Origin: Gammaproteobacteria bacterium
GTDB lineage: Bacteria; Pseudomonadota; Gammaproteobacteria; JABCZS01
Length of the DNA stretch: 38,424 nt
Assembly: GCA_021773275.1 (NCBI GenBank)
Contig: JAJFKJ010000041.1
Coordinates: 1-38,424, forward strand
Reading direction: 5' to 3'
The notes beneath the pieces are model-generated. The model was given only the letters and a program-made list of their open reading frames with translations, was not told the DNA's origin and made no database searches. Position 1 is the stretch's first letter, and each line of letters begins with the position of its first letter. This document shows positions 26,632 to 34,643 of the stretch, one piece after another. The translations under genes were made by a program, and so were the position numbers.

Positions 26632-27210
26632 TTACTTTAAATTCTCGTTTACAAAATCCCAGTTCACTAAACCCCAGAACTCTTCCAGGTATTTCGGGCG
26701 CGCATTACGGTAATCGATGTAATAAGCATGCTCCCAAACATCGCAAGTTAACAGTGCTGTGCGATTTTCCGTCATCGGTGTGCCGGCATTAGACGTTGAA
26801 ACGATATCTAGCTTGCCTTCAGGTGTTTTCACTAACCATGCCCAACCCGAACCAAATGTTTTGATGGCCGTGTCAGTAAATTTTTCACGGAACACATCAA
26901 AGCTACCAAATGCTTCATTGATGGCATCAGCGACATCACCTGTAGGCTCACCACCACCATTAGGGCTTAGGCAGTTCCAATAGAATGTGTGGTTCCAAAC
27001 CTGCGCAGCATTATTGAACACGCCGCCGGTTGCTTTACGAATGATATCTTCAAGTGACATGTCTTCATATTCAGTACCTGGCACGAGTTTGTTCAAGTTA
27101 TCGACGTAAGTTTTATGGTGCTTACCATAATGATACTCGATGGTTTCAGCAGAAATACGGGGTGCCAATGCGTCTTTCGCATAGGGTAATGGGGGTAATT
27201 CAAATGCCAT
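26632..27210 (-). CDS. sodB: Iron superoxide dismutase
   Basis: Cytoplasmic dismutation of superoxide. Metal ligands H27, H74, D157 and H161 are all present, with Q70 in the position typical of Fe-SOD, and the [13 protein letters not shown] signature at 157-169. 192 aa (E. coli 193). AAGGAG lies 6 nt before the ATG. prfB starts immediately after its stop codon, so translation of RF2 may be coupled to sodB. Confidence 0.97.
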   Translation of the reverse strand: MAFELPPLPYAKDALAPRISAETIEYHYGKHHKTYVDNLNKLVPGTEYEDMSLEDIIRKATGGVFNNAAQVWNHTFYWNCLSPNGGGEPTGDVADAINEAFGSFDVFREKFTDTAIKTFGSGWAWLVKTPEGKLDIVSTSNAGTPMTENRTALLTCDVWEHAYYIDYRNARPKYLEEFWGLVNWDFVNENLK

Positions 27211-27274
27211 GATTCGCTCCTTGATGTGTTGCCGCTAGTGTATCAGCGGCACAGACAACGGTCAAATTGCTAAG

Positions 27275-27670
27275 CTAAGGCTGAATGCTCCCTGGACTCA
27301 TGATCGGGCTGCCTTCAGGAAAGTTATCCACTTTATTATTTAAAGCCTCCACAACAGCCTTAATTTGGACGGGATCATGTTGAAGATCACGCCCCAATGC
27401 TCTTACTACATCACAAAATTCAAGCGCCGTTGATCCGTGTGTAATTTTTACATTGTACGACACATCGCGAGAACCGCTATTTGTAGTTTTAGTGGTATTA
27501 AGCGGCAGCTTTCCTTTTGAAACACCGTCCTCGCTCGCCATATTAGTTATTAACGCACACTCGATCTGCTTTGCAACACCCATAATACATTGTATGCTAG
27601 CTAGCATGACTAATGGCTCATTACCTTCACTTGTTTGCTTTACACTTGCTGAAAAACCTAAGATACCCAT
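27275..27670 (-). CDS. Unrecognised 131-aa protein
   Basis: No family recognised. Soluble, with a moderately hydrophobic first third (LVMLASIQCIMGVAKQIECAL) and a helical C-terminal half ending in a Pro/Ser-rich tail. The start at 27670 is supported by a good purine-rich Shine-Dalgarno (GGGGAAGAAG). It lies 64 bp upstream of sodB on the same strand and is divergent from grxD. May be another accessory protein; no basis for a function. Confidence 0.6.
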   Translation of the reverse strand: MGILGFSASVKQTSEGNEPLVMLASIQCIMGVAKQIECALITNMASEDGVSKGKLPLNTTKTTNSGSRDVSYNVKITHGSTALEFCDVVRALGRDLQHDPVQIKAVVEALNNKVDNFPEGSPIMSPGSIQP

Positions 27671-27735
27671 ACGACTTCTTCCCCTATACTACCTAACTTA
27701 AGAAGCTCGACATCCTACCGGATTTCAGAATGGTG

Positions 27736-27759
27736 TACAATACCCCTTTTACTAGGAGG
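27736..27759 (+). promoter_or_regulatory. Likely -10 box and Shine-Dalgarno of grxD-argD
   Basis: TACAAT (27736-27741) and a perfect AGGAGG (27754-27759) 4 nt before the grxD ATG. No clear -35 box. The leader would be about 17 nt long. Confidence 0.45.
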
Positions 27760-27763
27760 CATT

Positions 27764-28081
27764 ATGAGCACCGAAACACTGATTAAACAACAAATTGCAG
27801 ACAACCCGATTTTACTTTACATGAAAGGCACCCCTGATTTTCCGCAATGCGGTTTTTCCGGTCAAGCTGTGCAAATCCTACGTGCTTGCGGCATCGATGA
27901 GTTTACCCATGTGAACATACTTGAAAACCCTGAGATTCGCGCGACATTGCCGATTGTTGCCAATTGGCCGACTTTCCCACAGCTGTATATCGATGGCGAA
28001 TTGATCGGTGGCTCGGACATCATGTTAGAGATGTATGAAAATGGTGAACTCAAAACTTTACTGGCTGAGAAAAACGCATGA
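27764..28081 (+). CDS. grxD: Monothiol glutaredoxin, CGFS type
   Basis: Carries or delivers 2Fe-2S clusters as a glutathione-ligated dimer. Active site C29-G-F-S (FPQCGFS) with KGTPDFP before it, the TFPQLYI cis-Pro region and the GGSDIM glutathione-binding motif. 105 aa (E. coli 115). Its stop overlaps the argD ATG (ATGA), so the two are co-translated, an unusual partnership. Confidence 0.95.
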   Translation: MSTETLIKQQIADNPILLYMKGTPDFPQCGFSGQAVQILRACGIDEFTHVNILENPEIRATLPIVANWPTFPQLYIDGELIGGSDIMLEMYENGELKTLLAEKNA

Positions 28082-29229
28082 GCTTGATGACTACATATAA
28101 CCCCTTGCCTATCGCATTCACCCATGGCGAAGGGGTTTATCTATTTGATGAAACCGGCAAAAAGTATCTCGATGGCTTAGCCGGTATTGCAGTAAACTGC
28201 CTGGGTTACAATCACCCTGCCCTGACCGCGGCGGTGCAAGACCAAGCGGCGAAGATCATGCACTGCTCGAATGCGTTTACCATTCCTTTGCAAATTGAAT
28301 GTGCTGAAAAAGTAGTTCAGCTGTCCGGCATGGACTCGGCTTTTTTCTGTTCTACAGGCGCTGAAGCCAATGAATGCATGATTAAAATTGCACGCCTGTA
28401 TGGCCGTCAAAAAGAAATCGCCGAGCCCGTTGTTATTGTCATGGAAGATGCCTTTCACGGACGCACCATGGCGACCCTTTCTGCCAGCGGCTCACGCAAG
28501 GTACAAGCGGGCTTTGAGCCTTTAGTGCAAGGTTTTGCACGTGCACCCTACGACGATTTAGAGGCTATTCGTACCATTGCTAAAAATAACCCGAACGTCG
28601 TCGCTATTATGTGTGAACCATTACAAGGCGAAGGCGGCATGCGCGTGCCCGACAGCGACTATCTGCCAGGCCTGCGACAAATTTGTGACGAGCATGACTG
28701 GCTGTTGATGCTTGATGAAATTCAATCAGGTGTCGGTCGCACCGGTAAAATGTTTGCCTTTCAACACTACGACTTTACGCCCGATGTGATGTCATTAGCC
28801 AAAGCATTGGGTGGCGGCGTACCGATGGGTGCCTGTGTTGCTGCTGGCAAAGCTGCAAGCTTGATGCAGCCCGGCAACCATGGTTCTACCTTTGGTGGCA
28901 ACCCACTTGCTTCACGCGCCGCATTGACGGTACTGGAAACTATTGAAAGGGATAACCTTCTAGCGAACGTGGAGCGCGTAGGCGGCTATTTCAAACAACA
29001 GCTGCAACAACACATTGCCCCGCTCGACGGCGTCGTAGACATCCGTGGGCAAGGCCTGTGGTTAGGTGTGGAAATGCAAGAGCTTGCTCGCCCATTACAA
29101 CTTAAAGCAGTTGAAGCTGGCATCATATTTAACATCGCACGTGAAAAGATTCTTCGCTTCGCACCACCATTAATTTTACAAGAAGAGCACGTTGATCAAA
29201 TTATCAAGGTACTACGTGAATTGATCTAA
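28078..29229 (+). CDS. argD: Acetylornithine aminotransferase
   Basis: PLP-dependent class III aminotransferase of arginine synthesis; may also act as succinyldiaminopimelate aminotransferase for lysine and peptidoglycan. STGAEANE binds the PLP phosphate, DEIQSGVGRTGK carries the PLP Asp, and the Schiff-base Lys is in LAKALGGGVPMGA. 383 aa, typical of bacterial ArgD; the short form without mitochondrial-type extension argues against ornithine aminotransferase. No other arg genes are in the window, so the role as a DAP enzyme is a fair alternative. Confidence 0.88.
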   Translation: MSLMTTYNPLPIAFTHGEGVYLFDETGKKYLDGLAGIAVNCLGYNHPALTAAVQDQAAKIMHCSNAFTIPLQIECAEKVVQLSGMDSAFFCSTGAEANECMIKIARLYGRQKEIAEPVVIVMEDAFHGRTMATLSASGSRKVQAGFEPLVQGFARAPYDDLEAIRTIAKNNPNVVAIMCEPLQGEGGMRVPDSDYLPGLRQICDEHDWLLMLDEIQSGVGRTGKMFAFQHYDFTPDVMSLAKALGGGVPMGACVAAGKAASLMQPGNHGSTFGGNPLASRAALTVLETIERDNLLANVERVGGYFKQQLQQHIAPLDGVVDIRGQGLWLGVEMQELARPLQLKAVEAGIIFNIAREKILRFAPPLILQEEHVDQIIKVLRELI

Positions 29230-29231
29230 AT

Positions 29232-29256
29232 CTTATCCACAATTTCTGTGGATAAG
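29232..29256. promoter_or_regulatory. Convergent pair of perfect DnaA boxes
   Basis: CTTATCCACA-ATTTC-TGTGGATAAG: two consensus DnaA boxes (29233-29241 plus, 29247-29255 minus) as a 10-bp inverted repeat, directly after the argD stop. In RNA it would also form a stable hairpin but without a T-tract. Confidence 0.7.
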
Positions 29257-29429
29257 TCTGTGCATATATACAAATAAAATACCCCAACTGCCGTGACTAT
29301 AAGTGATGACTTAAGCTGCTGTTTTTTTGAACACATATTTTTCTATATTTTTCAATGACTTACGAAAACTGCGCAAAGTCCGCACAAAGTTTATGGAGAA
29401 TGTCTTAAAAACCATACAACTTACCTACA

Positions 29430-29438
29430 TGTGTATAA
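29430..29438 (-). promoter_or_regulatory. DnaA box
   Basis: TTATACACA on the minus strand, a full match to TTATNCACA, in the AT-rich gap before nrdA. Confidence 0.5.
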
Positions 29439-29572
29439 CTTTTTTGACACTAAGCTGAATTTTAAGTTTTATAACAAGCTGCATCGATTAATCATATGAA
29501 AATGTTACGAAAATTTTAAACTTTGTAAAACATTAATAGCTCATTACCTTACTACTACAAACACGCCGTTTT

Positions 29573-29598
29573 AAAAAAAAATCCCCCCATTTAAGGGG
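29573..29598 (-). terminator. Intrinsic terminator-like hairpin with T-tract, minus strand
   Basis: On the minus strand CCCC-TTAAAT-GGGG(GG) followed by A and nine Ts. The stem is short but all GC. No annotated minus-strand gene ends here; the nearest leftward coding is grxD-argD on the plus strand. It may end a short unannotated RNA. Confidence 0.4.
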
Positions 29599-29649
29599 CT
29601 GACCTCACGCCAAGTGCCGGATTGTTTTATATTTTTTATTTTGATACAC

Positions 29650-29682
29650 TTTTCCCACAATTTATCCACAATTTATTCACTA
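29650..29682 (+). promoter_or_regulatory. Three helically phased DnaA-box-like 11-mers
   Basis: Tandem TTTTCCCACAA, TTTATCCACAA, TTTATTCACTA. The middle one holds a perfect DnaA box (29662-29670); the outer ones deviate by one or two bases. The 11-bp period puts all three on one face of the helix, about 150 bp before nrdA. DnaA control of nrdAB is known in E. coli. Confidence 0.6.
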
Positions 29683-29739
29683 AATTTCTACTTGTCATTT
29701 TTAAAAATACACGCTATCTTGTATGAGGTAAGCAATATT

Positions 29740-29784
29740 CATCTACATATTGTGGTGTCAACATCTATACACTACATGTAGTAA
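29740..29784 (+). promoter_or_regulatory. Pair of NrdR-like boxes
   Basis: Box 1 (29740-29755) CTACATATTG core, box 2 (29769-29784) CTACATGTAG core, compared with the NrdR consensus CWATATATWG. Box 2 is a perfect palindrome in its core. They are 29 bp apart centre to centre, slightly less than the usual 31-32. They lie 50-100 bp before the nrdA start, as expected for the ATP/dATP-sensing repressor NrdR. Confidence 0.55.
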
Positions 29785-29835
29785 AAGCTAAAACATCAAC
29801 TAAATATTATATCAAATTTTTTTTGGGGTATCGGT

Positions 29836-32709
29836 ATGAGCGAAAAACAAGTACATGAGACTAAACAGTCTATCAAACCACAAGTTAACACTGAACAAGA
29901 AACGCAAAACGAAGATGAACAGCACGTCGAAGCCACGGCACCTGGGCAGTTACGTGTTATTAAACGTAACGGAAAAGTGTCTAGTTTTGACAGAGAAAAG
30001 ATTTCTGTTGCCATTACTAAAGCATTTCTTGCCGTTGAAGGCGGAAACGCTGCTGCGAGTACCCGTATTCATGAAACAGTAGCGCAACTTAGCGATGACA
30101 TCCAAGAAATTTTTTGGCGTCGTATGCCCTCTGGTGGCACATTACATATCGAAGATATCCAAGATCAGGTTGAATTAGCACTCATGCGCACAGGCTCGCA
30201 TAAAGTAGCCCGCGCTTATGTACTTTACCGTGAAGAGCGTAAACGTGAACGCGAACAAGAAAAAGCTGCCTCTACTAAACAAGACGCAGGCATTCACGTC
30301 ACCATGCCTGATGGCCGCCTAGTGCCTATCGCCAGTCTAGAGCTTGAAACCCTAGTCACGCAGTGCTGCGGCTACGGATTGCAAGATGTTTCTGCACAAG
30401 TTATTCTGCAGGAGCTTAAGCGCAATTTATTCGATGGCATGGCCCTTGATGATGTTTACAAAGCCGCTATTATGAGCACCCGTACATTGATCGAGAAAGA
30501 GCCCGAATATTCTTCTGTAACAGCCCGCCTGTTACTGTCTGATTTGTACCGTGAAGCTTTAAGCTTTCTTGAAATCACACACGACGGCAAGCTTGACACC
30601 ATTGCTGAAGTTTATCCTTTGGCACTTAATGCTTACATCAAACGCGCTGTTGAGCTTGAACTACTCGACCCTAAACTGCTTACCTTCGATATCGAGAAAC
30701 TAGGCGCAGCAATGCTGCCTGAACGTGACCTACAGTTTAACTACCTCGGTATACAAACCCTTTATGACCGCTACTTTATTCATCACCGCGGCACGCGTTT
30801 TGAATTACCACAAGTCTTTTTCATGCGTGTTGCGATGGGCTTAGCCATCAATGAGGCAGAAAAAGAAGAGCGCGCAATAGAATTTTATCGTTTACTTTCA
30901 AGCTTTGATTTCATGAGCTCAACGCCTACCTTATTTAACTCGGGTTCACTGCGCCCACAACTGTCCAGCTGTTACCTTACTACTATTCCTGATGACTTAG
31001 CAGGCATCTATAATGCAATTCGTGATAATGCTTTATTATCAAAATACGCAGGTGGTTTAGGTAATGACTGGACGCCTGTGCGCGCCATGCGTGCGCATAT
31101 CAAAGGCACTAATGGCCAATCACAGGGTGTTGTACCTTTCTTGAAAGTAGCTAACGATACGGCTGTAGCTGTTAACCAAGGTGGCAAACGCAAAGGTGCT
31201 GTTTGTGCTTACCTTGAAACCTGGCACTTGGACATCGAAGAGTTCTTAGATTTACGTAAAAACACCGGTGATGAACGTCGTCGTACCCATGACATGAACA
31301 CCGCTAACTGGATTCCTGATTTATTCATGAAGCGTGTTATGGAAAACAAAGATTGGACATTGTTCTCCCCTGACGACACACTTGAACTGCACGATGCCTT
31401 TGGTGATGAGTTCGAGACTAAATATGTTGAATATGAGCGCCAAGCAGCAAGCGGCGAACTCGAGAACTTCAAAACTATTCCTGCACAAACCTTGTGGCGC
31501 AAAATGCTCGGTATGTTATTTGAAACAGGTCACCCTTGGGTTACCTTCAAAGACCCTTGTAACCTGCGTTCACCGCAACAGCATGTTGGCGTGGTACACA
31601 GCTCTAACTTATGTACAGAAATCACTTTGAACACGTCCGTTGATGAAATTGCTGTGTGTAATCTAGGCAGCATTAACCTTGCACAACACATTGATGAAAA
31701 CGGCTTAAATGTAGAAAAACTTGAGCGTACCATCAATACTGCCATGCGCATGCTTGATAATGTTATCGATTATAACTTCTACTCTGTTATTCAGGCGCGT
31801 CGTTCTAACCTACGTCACCGTCCGGTTGGTATGGGCATCATGGGCTTCCAAGATGCGTTATACAAAATGAACACGCCTTATGGTTCAAAAGAAGCTGTTG
31901 AGCTTGCCGACAACACCATGGAACAAATCAGCTACTTTGCAATTAAAGCTTCCAGTGACTTAGCCGAAGAGCGCGGCCCTTATTCAACATTTGAAGGTTC
32001 ACTGTGGAGTAAAGGTATTTTCCCTATTGATTCAATCGATTTGCTCGCGCAAACACGTGGCGAATATTTGGAACAAGATAGGTCGCAGCGTCTTGACTGG
32101 GAAAGCTTACGCAAACGTGTTATGACTGTTGGTATGCGTAACTCTAATACGATGGCCATCGCACCTACGGCAACGATTTCGAATATTTGCGGTGTTGCTC
32201 AATCTATCGAGCCTACCTACCAAAACTTATTCGTAAAATCAAATTTATCGGGTGAATTTACGGTTGTTAACCCGTTTCTTGTGAAGGAATTAAAAGCACT
32301 CAACCTTTGGGATGAAGTGATGGTGAATGATCTTAAATACTTTGACGGCAGTGTGCAGCAGATCGACCGCATTCCTGATGATATTAAAGCAAAATATGCG
32401 ACAGCTTTTGAGTTAGACCCAACGTGGTTAGTTGAAGCTGCTTCACGTAGACAAAAGTGGATAGATCAAGGGCAATCATTGAACTTATACATGGCCCAAC
32501 CTTCTGGTAAAAAATTGGATGCATTGTACAAGTTGGCTTGGCTTCGTGGCTTAAAAACCACATACTACCTACGTAGCTTAGGTGCCACCAATGCTGAAAA
32601 GTCCACCATTAGTGATGGCGCCCTAAATGCTGTTAAAATTACGACACCCGCAAGTGCAGCACCTCAAGCTTGCGCTATCGACGACCCTGAATGTGAAGCT
32701 TGCCAATAG
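29836..32709 (+). CDS. nrdA: Ribonucleotide reductase class Ia, alpha subunit
   Basis: Reduces ribonucleoside diphosphates. 957 aa, longer than E. coli (761): the N-terminus carries two ATP-cone domains, about 40-135 (LRVIKRNGKVSSFDREKI) and about 150-245 (the one corresponding to E. coli), after an acidic, Gln-rich lead of 37 residues. Catalytic core: LSSCYL (first active Cys), SNLCTEI (Asn, Cys and Glu) and GVAQSIEPTY; C-terminal redox pair C953-x-x-C956. Tandem cones are known from Pseudomonas NrdA. GGGGT is the likely ribosome site. nrdB follows at 19 bp. Confidence 0.96.
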   Translation: MSEKQVHETKQSIKPQVNTEQETQNEDEQHVEATAPGQLRVIKRNGKVSSFDREKISVAITKAFLAVEGGNAAASTRIHETVAQLSDDIQEIFWRRMPSGGTLHIEDIQDQVELALMRTGSHKVARAYVLYREERKREREQEKAASTKQDAGIHVTMPDGRLVPIASLELETLVTQCCGYGLQDVSAQVILQELKRNLFDGMALDDVYKAAIMSTRTLIEKEPEYSSVTARLLLSDLYREALSFLEITHDGKLDTIAEVYPLALNAYIKRAVELELLDPKLLTFDIEKLGAAMLPERDLQFNYLGIQTLYDRYFIHHRGTRFELPQVFFMRVAMGLAINEAEKEERAIEFYRLLSSFDFMSSTPTLFNSGSLRPQLSSCYLTTIPDDLAGIYNAIRDNALLSKYAGGLGNDWTPVRAMRAHIKGTNGQSQGVVPFLKVANDTAVAVNQGGKRKGAVCAYLETWHLDIEEFLDLRKNTGDERRRTHDMNTANWIPDLFMKRVMENKDWTLFSPDDTLELHDAFGDEFETKYVEYERQAASGELENFKTIPAQTLWRKMLGMLFETGHPWVTFKDPCNLRSPQQHVGVVHSSNLCTEITLNTSVDEIAVCNLGSINLAQHIDENGLNVEKLERTINTAMRMLDNVIDYNFYSVIQARRSNLRHRPVGMGIMGFQDALYKMNTPYGSKEAVELADNTMEQISYFAIKASSDLAEERGPYSTFEGSLWSKGIFPIDSIDLLAQTRGEYLEQDRSQRLDWESLRKRVMTVGMRNSNTMAIAPTATISNICGVAQSIEPTYQNLFVKSNLSGEFTVVNPFLVKELKALNLWDEVMVNDLKYFDGSVQQIDRIPDDIKAKYATAFELDPTWLVEAASRRQKWIDQGQSLNLYMAQPSGKKLDALYKLAWLRGLKTTYYLRSLGATNAEKSTISDGALNAVKITTPASAAPQACAIDDPECEACQ

Positions 32710-32728
32710 ATGTTGAAAGGAGAGAAAA

Positions 32729-33838
32729 ATGACGGATTACAATGAAGCAACCAGTCTTGAAGAATCAACGGCACCATTAGCGGGCGCTACAGGGCTCGAA
32801 GAGTTGGAAATGGGCGCGGAAGCACCCAAAGTCGACGACAAAAAAATGATCAATAGTCGGGCTGACCTGAACCAGCTAGTGCCCTTCAAATACAAATGGG
32901 CTTGGCAAAAGTACCTAGATGGTTGTGCTAACCATTGGATGCCTAATGAAATCAACATGTCACTTGATGTCGCATTGTGGAAAGACCCTAATGGCCTAAG
33001 CGACGATGAGCGCATGATTTTTGAACGTGCCATGGGCTTTTTCTCTACAGCAGACTCATTGGTGGCCAACAACTTAGTCCTTGCGATTTACCGCCACATC
33101 ACTAACCCTGAATGTCGACAGTACCTGCTTCGCCAAGCTTTTGAAGAAGCTTTACATACGCATTCTTATCAGTATATCGTTGAAAGCCTAGGGCTTGATG
33201 AAGCGCGCATCTTTAACATGTACCGTGAAGTCCCTGCTGTTTCGCATAAAGCCGCTTGGTCACTGAAGTATACTCAGAGCTTGAACGACCCTAATTTCAA
33301 AACCGGCACACCTGAAGCAGATCGCCGCTTGCTGCGCGACCTTATTGCTTTCTATGTTATTTTTGAAGGTATCTTCTTCTACGTAGGCTTCTCGCAAATT
33401 TTATCGATGGGCCGTCGCAACAAGTTAGTAGGCTCATCTGAGCAGCTGCAGTATATTTTGCGTGACGAATCTATGCATGTAAATTTTGGCGTAGATGTTA
33501 TCAATCAAATTAAAATTGAAAACCCACACCTCTGGGATGATGCATTCCAGAAAGAAGCGATTGCTATGGTTAAAGAAGGCGTTGAACTTGAGTGCCGATA
33601 CGCGACAGATACCATGCCACGCGGAATTCTAGGCCTAAATGCTGCCGTTTTCCAAGAATACGTGAAGTTTATTGCTAATCGCCGTTGCGTACAAATCGGC
33701 TTACCTGAGCAGTACCAAAACGTAAGCAACCCATTCCCTTGGATGAGCGAGCTTATGGACCTGAAAAAAGAAAAGAACTTTTTTGAAACCCGCGTCATCG
33801 AGTACCAAGCTGGCGGAACCTTAAACTGGGACGAGTAA
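32729..33838 (+). CDS. nrdB: Ribonucleotide reductase class Ia, beta subunit
   Basis: Supplies the tyrosyl radical to NrdA. Di-iron ligands D109, E140, H143, the Glu of [10 protein letters not shown], and Glu/His of RDESMH are visible, and the radical Tyr is Y147 in [11 protein letters not shown], so it is the tyrosyl-radical type. The C-terminal tail, needed to dock on NrdA, is present ([11 protein letters not shown]). 369 aa. AGGAG precedes the ATG. The first 40 residues are an acidic extension compared with E. coli. Confidence 0.96.
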   Translation: MTDYNEATSLEESTAPLAGATGLEELEMGAEAPKVDDKKMINSRADLNQLVPFKYKWAWQKYLDGCANHWMPNEINMSLDVALWKDPNGLSDDERMIFERAMGFFSTADSLVANNLVLAIYRHITNPECRQYLLRQAFEEALHTHSYQYIVESLGLDEARIFNMYREVPAVSHKAAWSLKYTQSLNDPNFKTGTPEADRRLLRDLIAFYVIFEGIFFYVGFSQILSMGRRNKLVGSSEQLQYILRDESMHVNFGVDVINQIKIENPHLWDDAFQKEAIAMVKEGVELECRYATDTMPRGILGLNAAVFQEYVKFIANRRCVQIGLPEQYQNVSNPFPWMSELMDLKKEKNFFETRVIEYQAGGTLNWDE

Positions 33839-33845
33839 TAACAAA

Positions 33846-33864
33846 GTAACATTTTTGTAACATT
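33846..33864 (+). promoter_or_regulatory. Direct repeat GTAACATT with 11-bp period
   Basis: GTAACATT at 33846-33853 and 33857-33864, exactly 11 bp apart, the layout bound head-to-tail by OmpR/PhoB-family dimers. It sits 26 bp before the -35 box of the response regulator gene downstream, so autoregulation is plausible. Confidence 0.5.
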
Positions 33865-33889
33865 CGTATGGGCACCATAAAAATTTTTT

Positions 33890-33918
33890 TTGCTTTCTTT
33901 TTGAAATCAAGATAAAAT
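33890..33918 (+). promoter_or_regulatory. Promoter of the two-component operon
   Basis: TTGCTT (33890-33895), 17 bp, TAAAAT (33913-33918). The leader to the ATG at 33978 is about 52 nt, long enough for a regulatory UTR. No strong Shine-Dalgarno is visible. Confidence 0.55.
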
Positions 33919-33977
33919 AGACCAACTGTAGTTAGTGCGAGTAGCTGTTTCTCTCGCTTTTTAGTTGGGCTTAAATT

Positions 33978-34643
33978 ATGCGCATATTGCTTGTTGAAGA
34001 TGATGAGTTGTTAGGTAAAGGTATCCGTTCAGGTTTGGCACAAGAAGGCGGTTATACCGTCGACTGGTTAAAAGATGGCCAATCTGCTGAGCACGCATTA
34101 GTAACTGAACACTTCGATCTTGTGATTCTAGATATTGGTTTGCCTAAACGTGATGGCTTTGAAGTCTTGCGTAACATCCGCAGCCAGGGTGTACAAACGC
34201 CTCTGATTATCTTATCCGCCCGTGAAAGCGTTTTAGATCGCGTAAAAGGCCTAGACACAGGGGCCGATGATTACCTTCCAAAACCCTTCGATCTAAGCGA
34301 ACTCTTCGCAAGATTAAGAGCGCTACAACGTCGTTCTGCTGGCCGCGCTGAGACACTCATTCAATACGGTGATATAAAACTTGACCCTGCTTCGCAATCT
34401 GTCTACCAAGAAGAAGGCCGTATAAATATTTCACCACGTGAATTTGCGCTGTTACATAAATTACTCGAAAGTACTGGCAGAGTTTTATCACGCGAACAAT
34501 TATCGCAATCATTGTATGGCTGGGATACTGAAATTGACAGCAATGCGGTTGAAGTGCACATCCATAATCTACGCAAAAAACTGGGCAGTAAGCTTATCCA
34601 AACAGTGCGTGGAATAGGTTACATGATCGACCGCGAGATTTGA
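33978..34643 (+). CDS. OmpR-family response regulator, PmrA/QseB type
   Basis: Transcription factor with a receiver (MRILLVEDDELLGKGI, phospho-acceptor D52 in VILDIGLPKRDG, switch Lys in YLPKPF) and a winged-helix DNA-binding domain (FALLHKLLES, NAVEVHIHNLRKKLG, TVRGIGYM). 221 aa. The sequence fits the PmrA/QseB subgroup. In Legionella and Coxiella, PmrA controls Dot/Icm effectors; whether this is the orthologue cannot be settled by eye. The stop overlaps the start of the sensor kinase by one base. Confidence 0.92.
   Translation: MRILLVEDDELLGKGIRSGLAQEGGYTVDWLKDGQSAEHALVTEHFDLVILDIGLPKRDGFEVLRNIRSQGVQTPLIILSARESVLDRVKGLDTGADDYLPKPFDLSELFARLRALQRRSAGRAETLIQYGDIKLDPASQSVYQEEGRINISPREFALLHKLLESTGRVLSREQLSQSLYGWDTEIDSNAVEVHIHNLRKKLGSKLIQTVRGIGYMIDREI

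Noticed and set aside
29230-29835. Calling the region an origin of replication
   Set aside because: DnaA boxes are frequent before nrdAB as regulatory sites, and none of the usual origin-neighbour genes are present; kept only as a finding to check.
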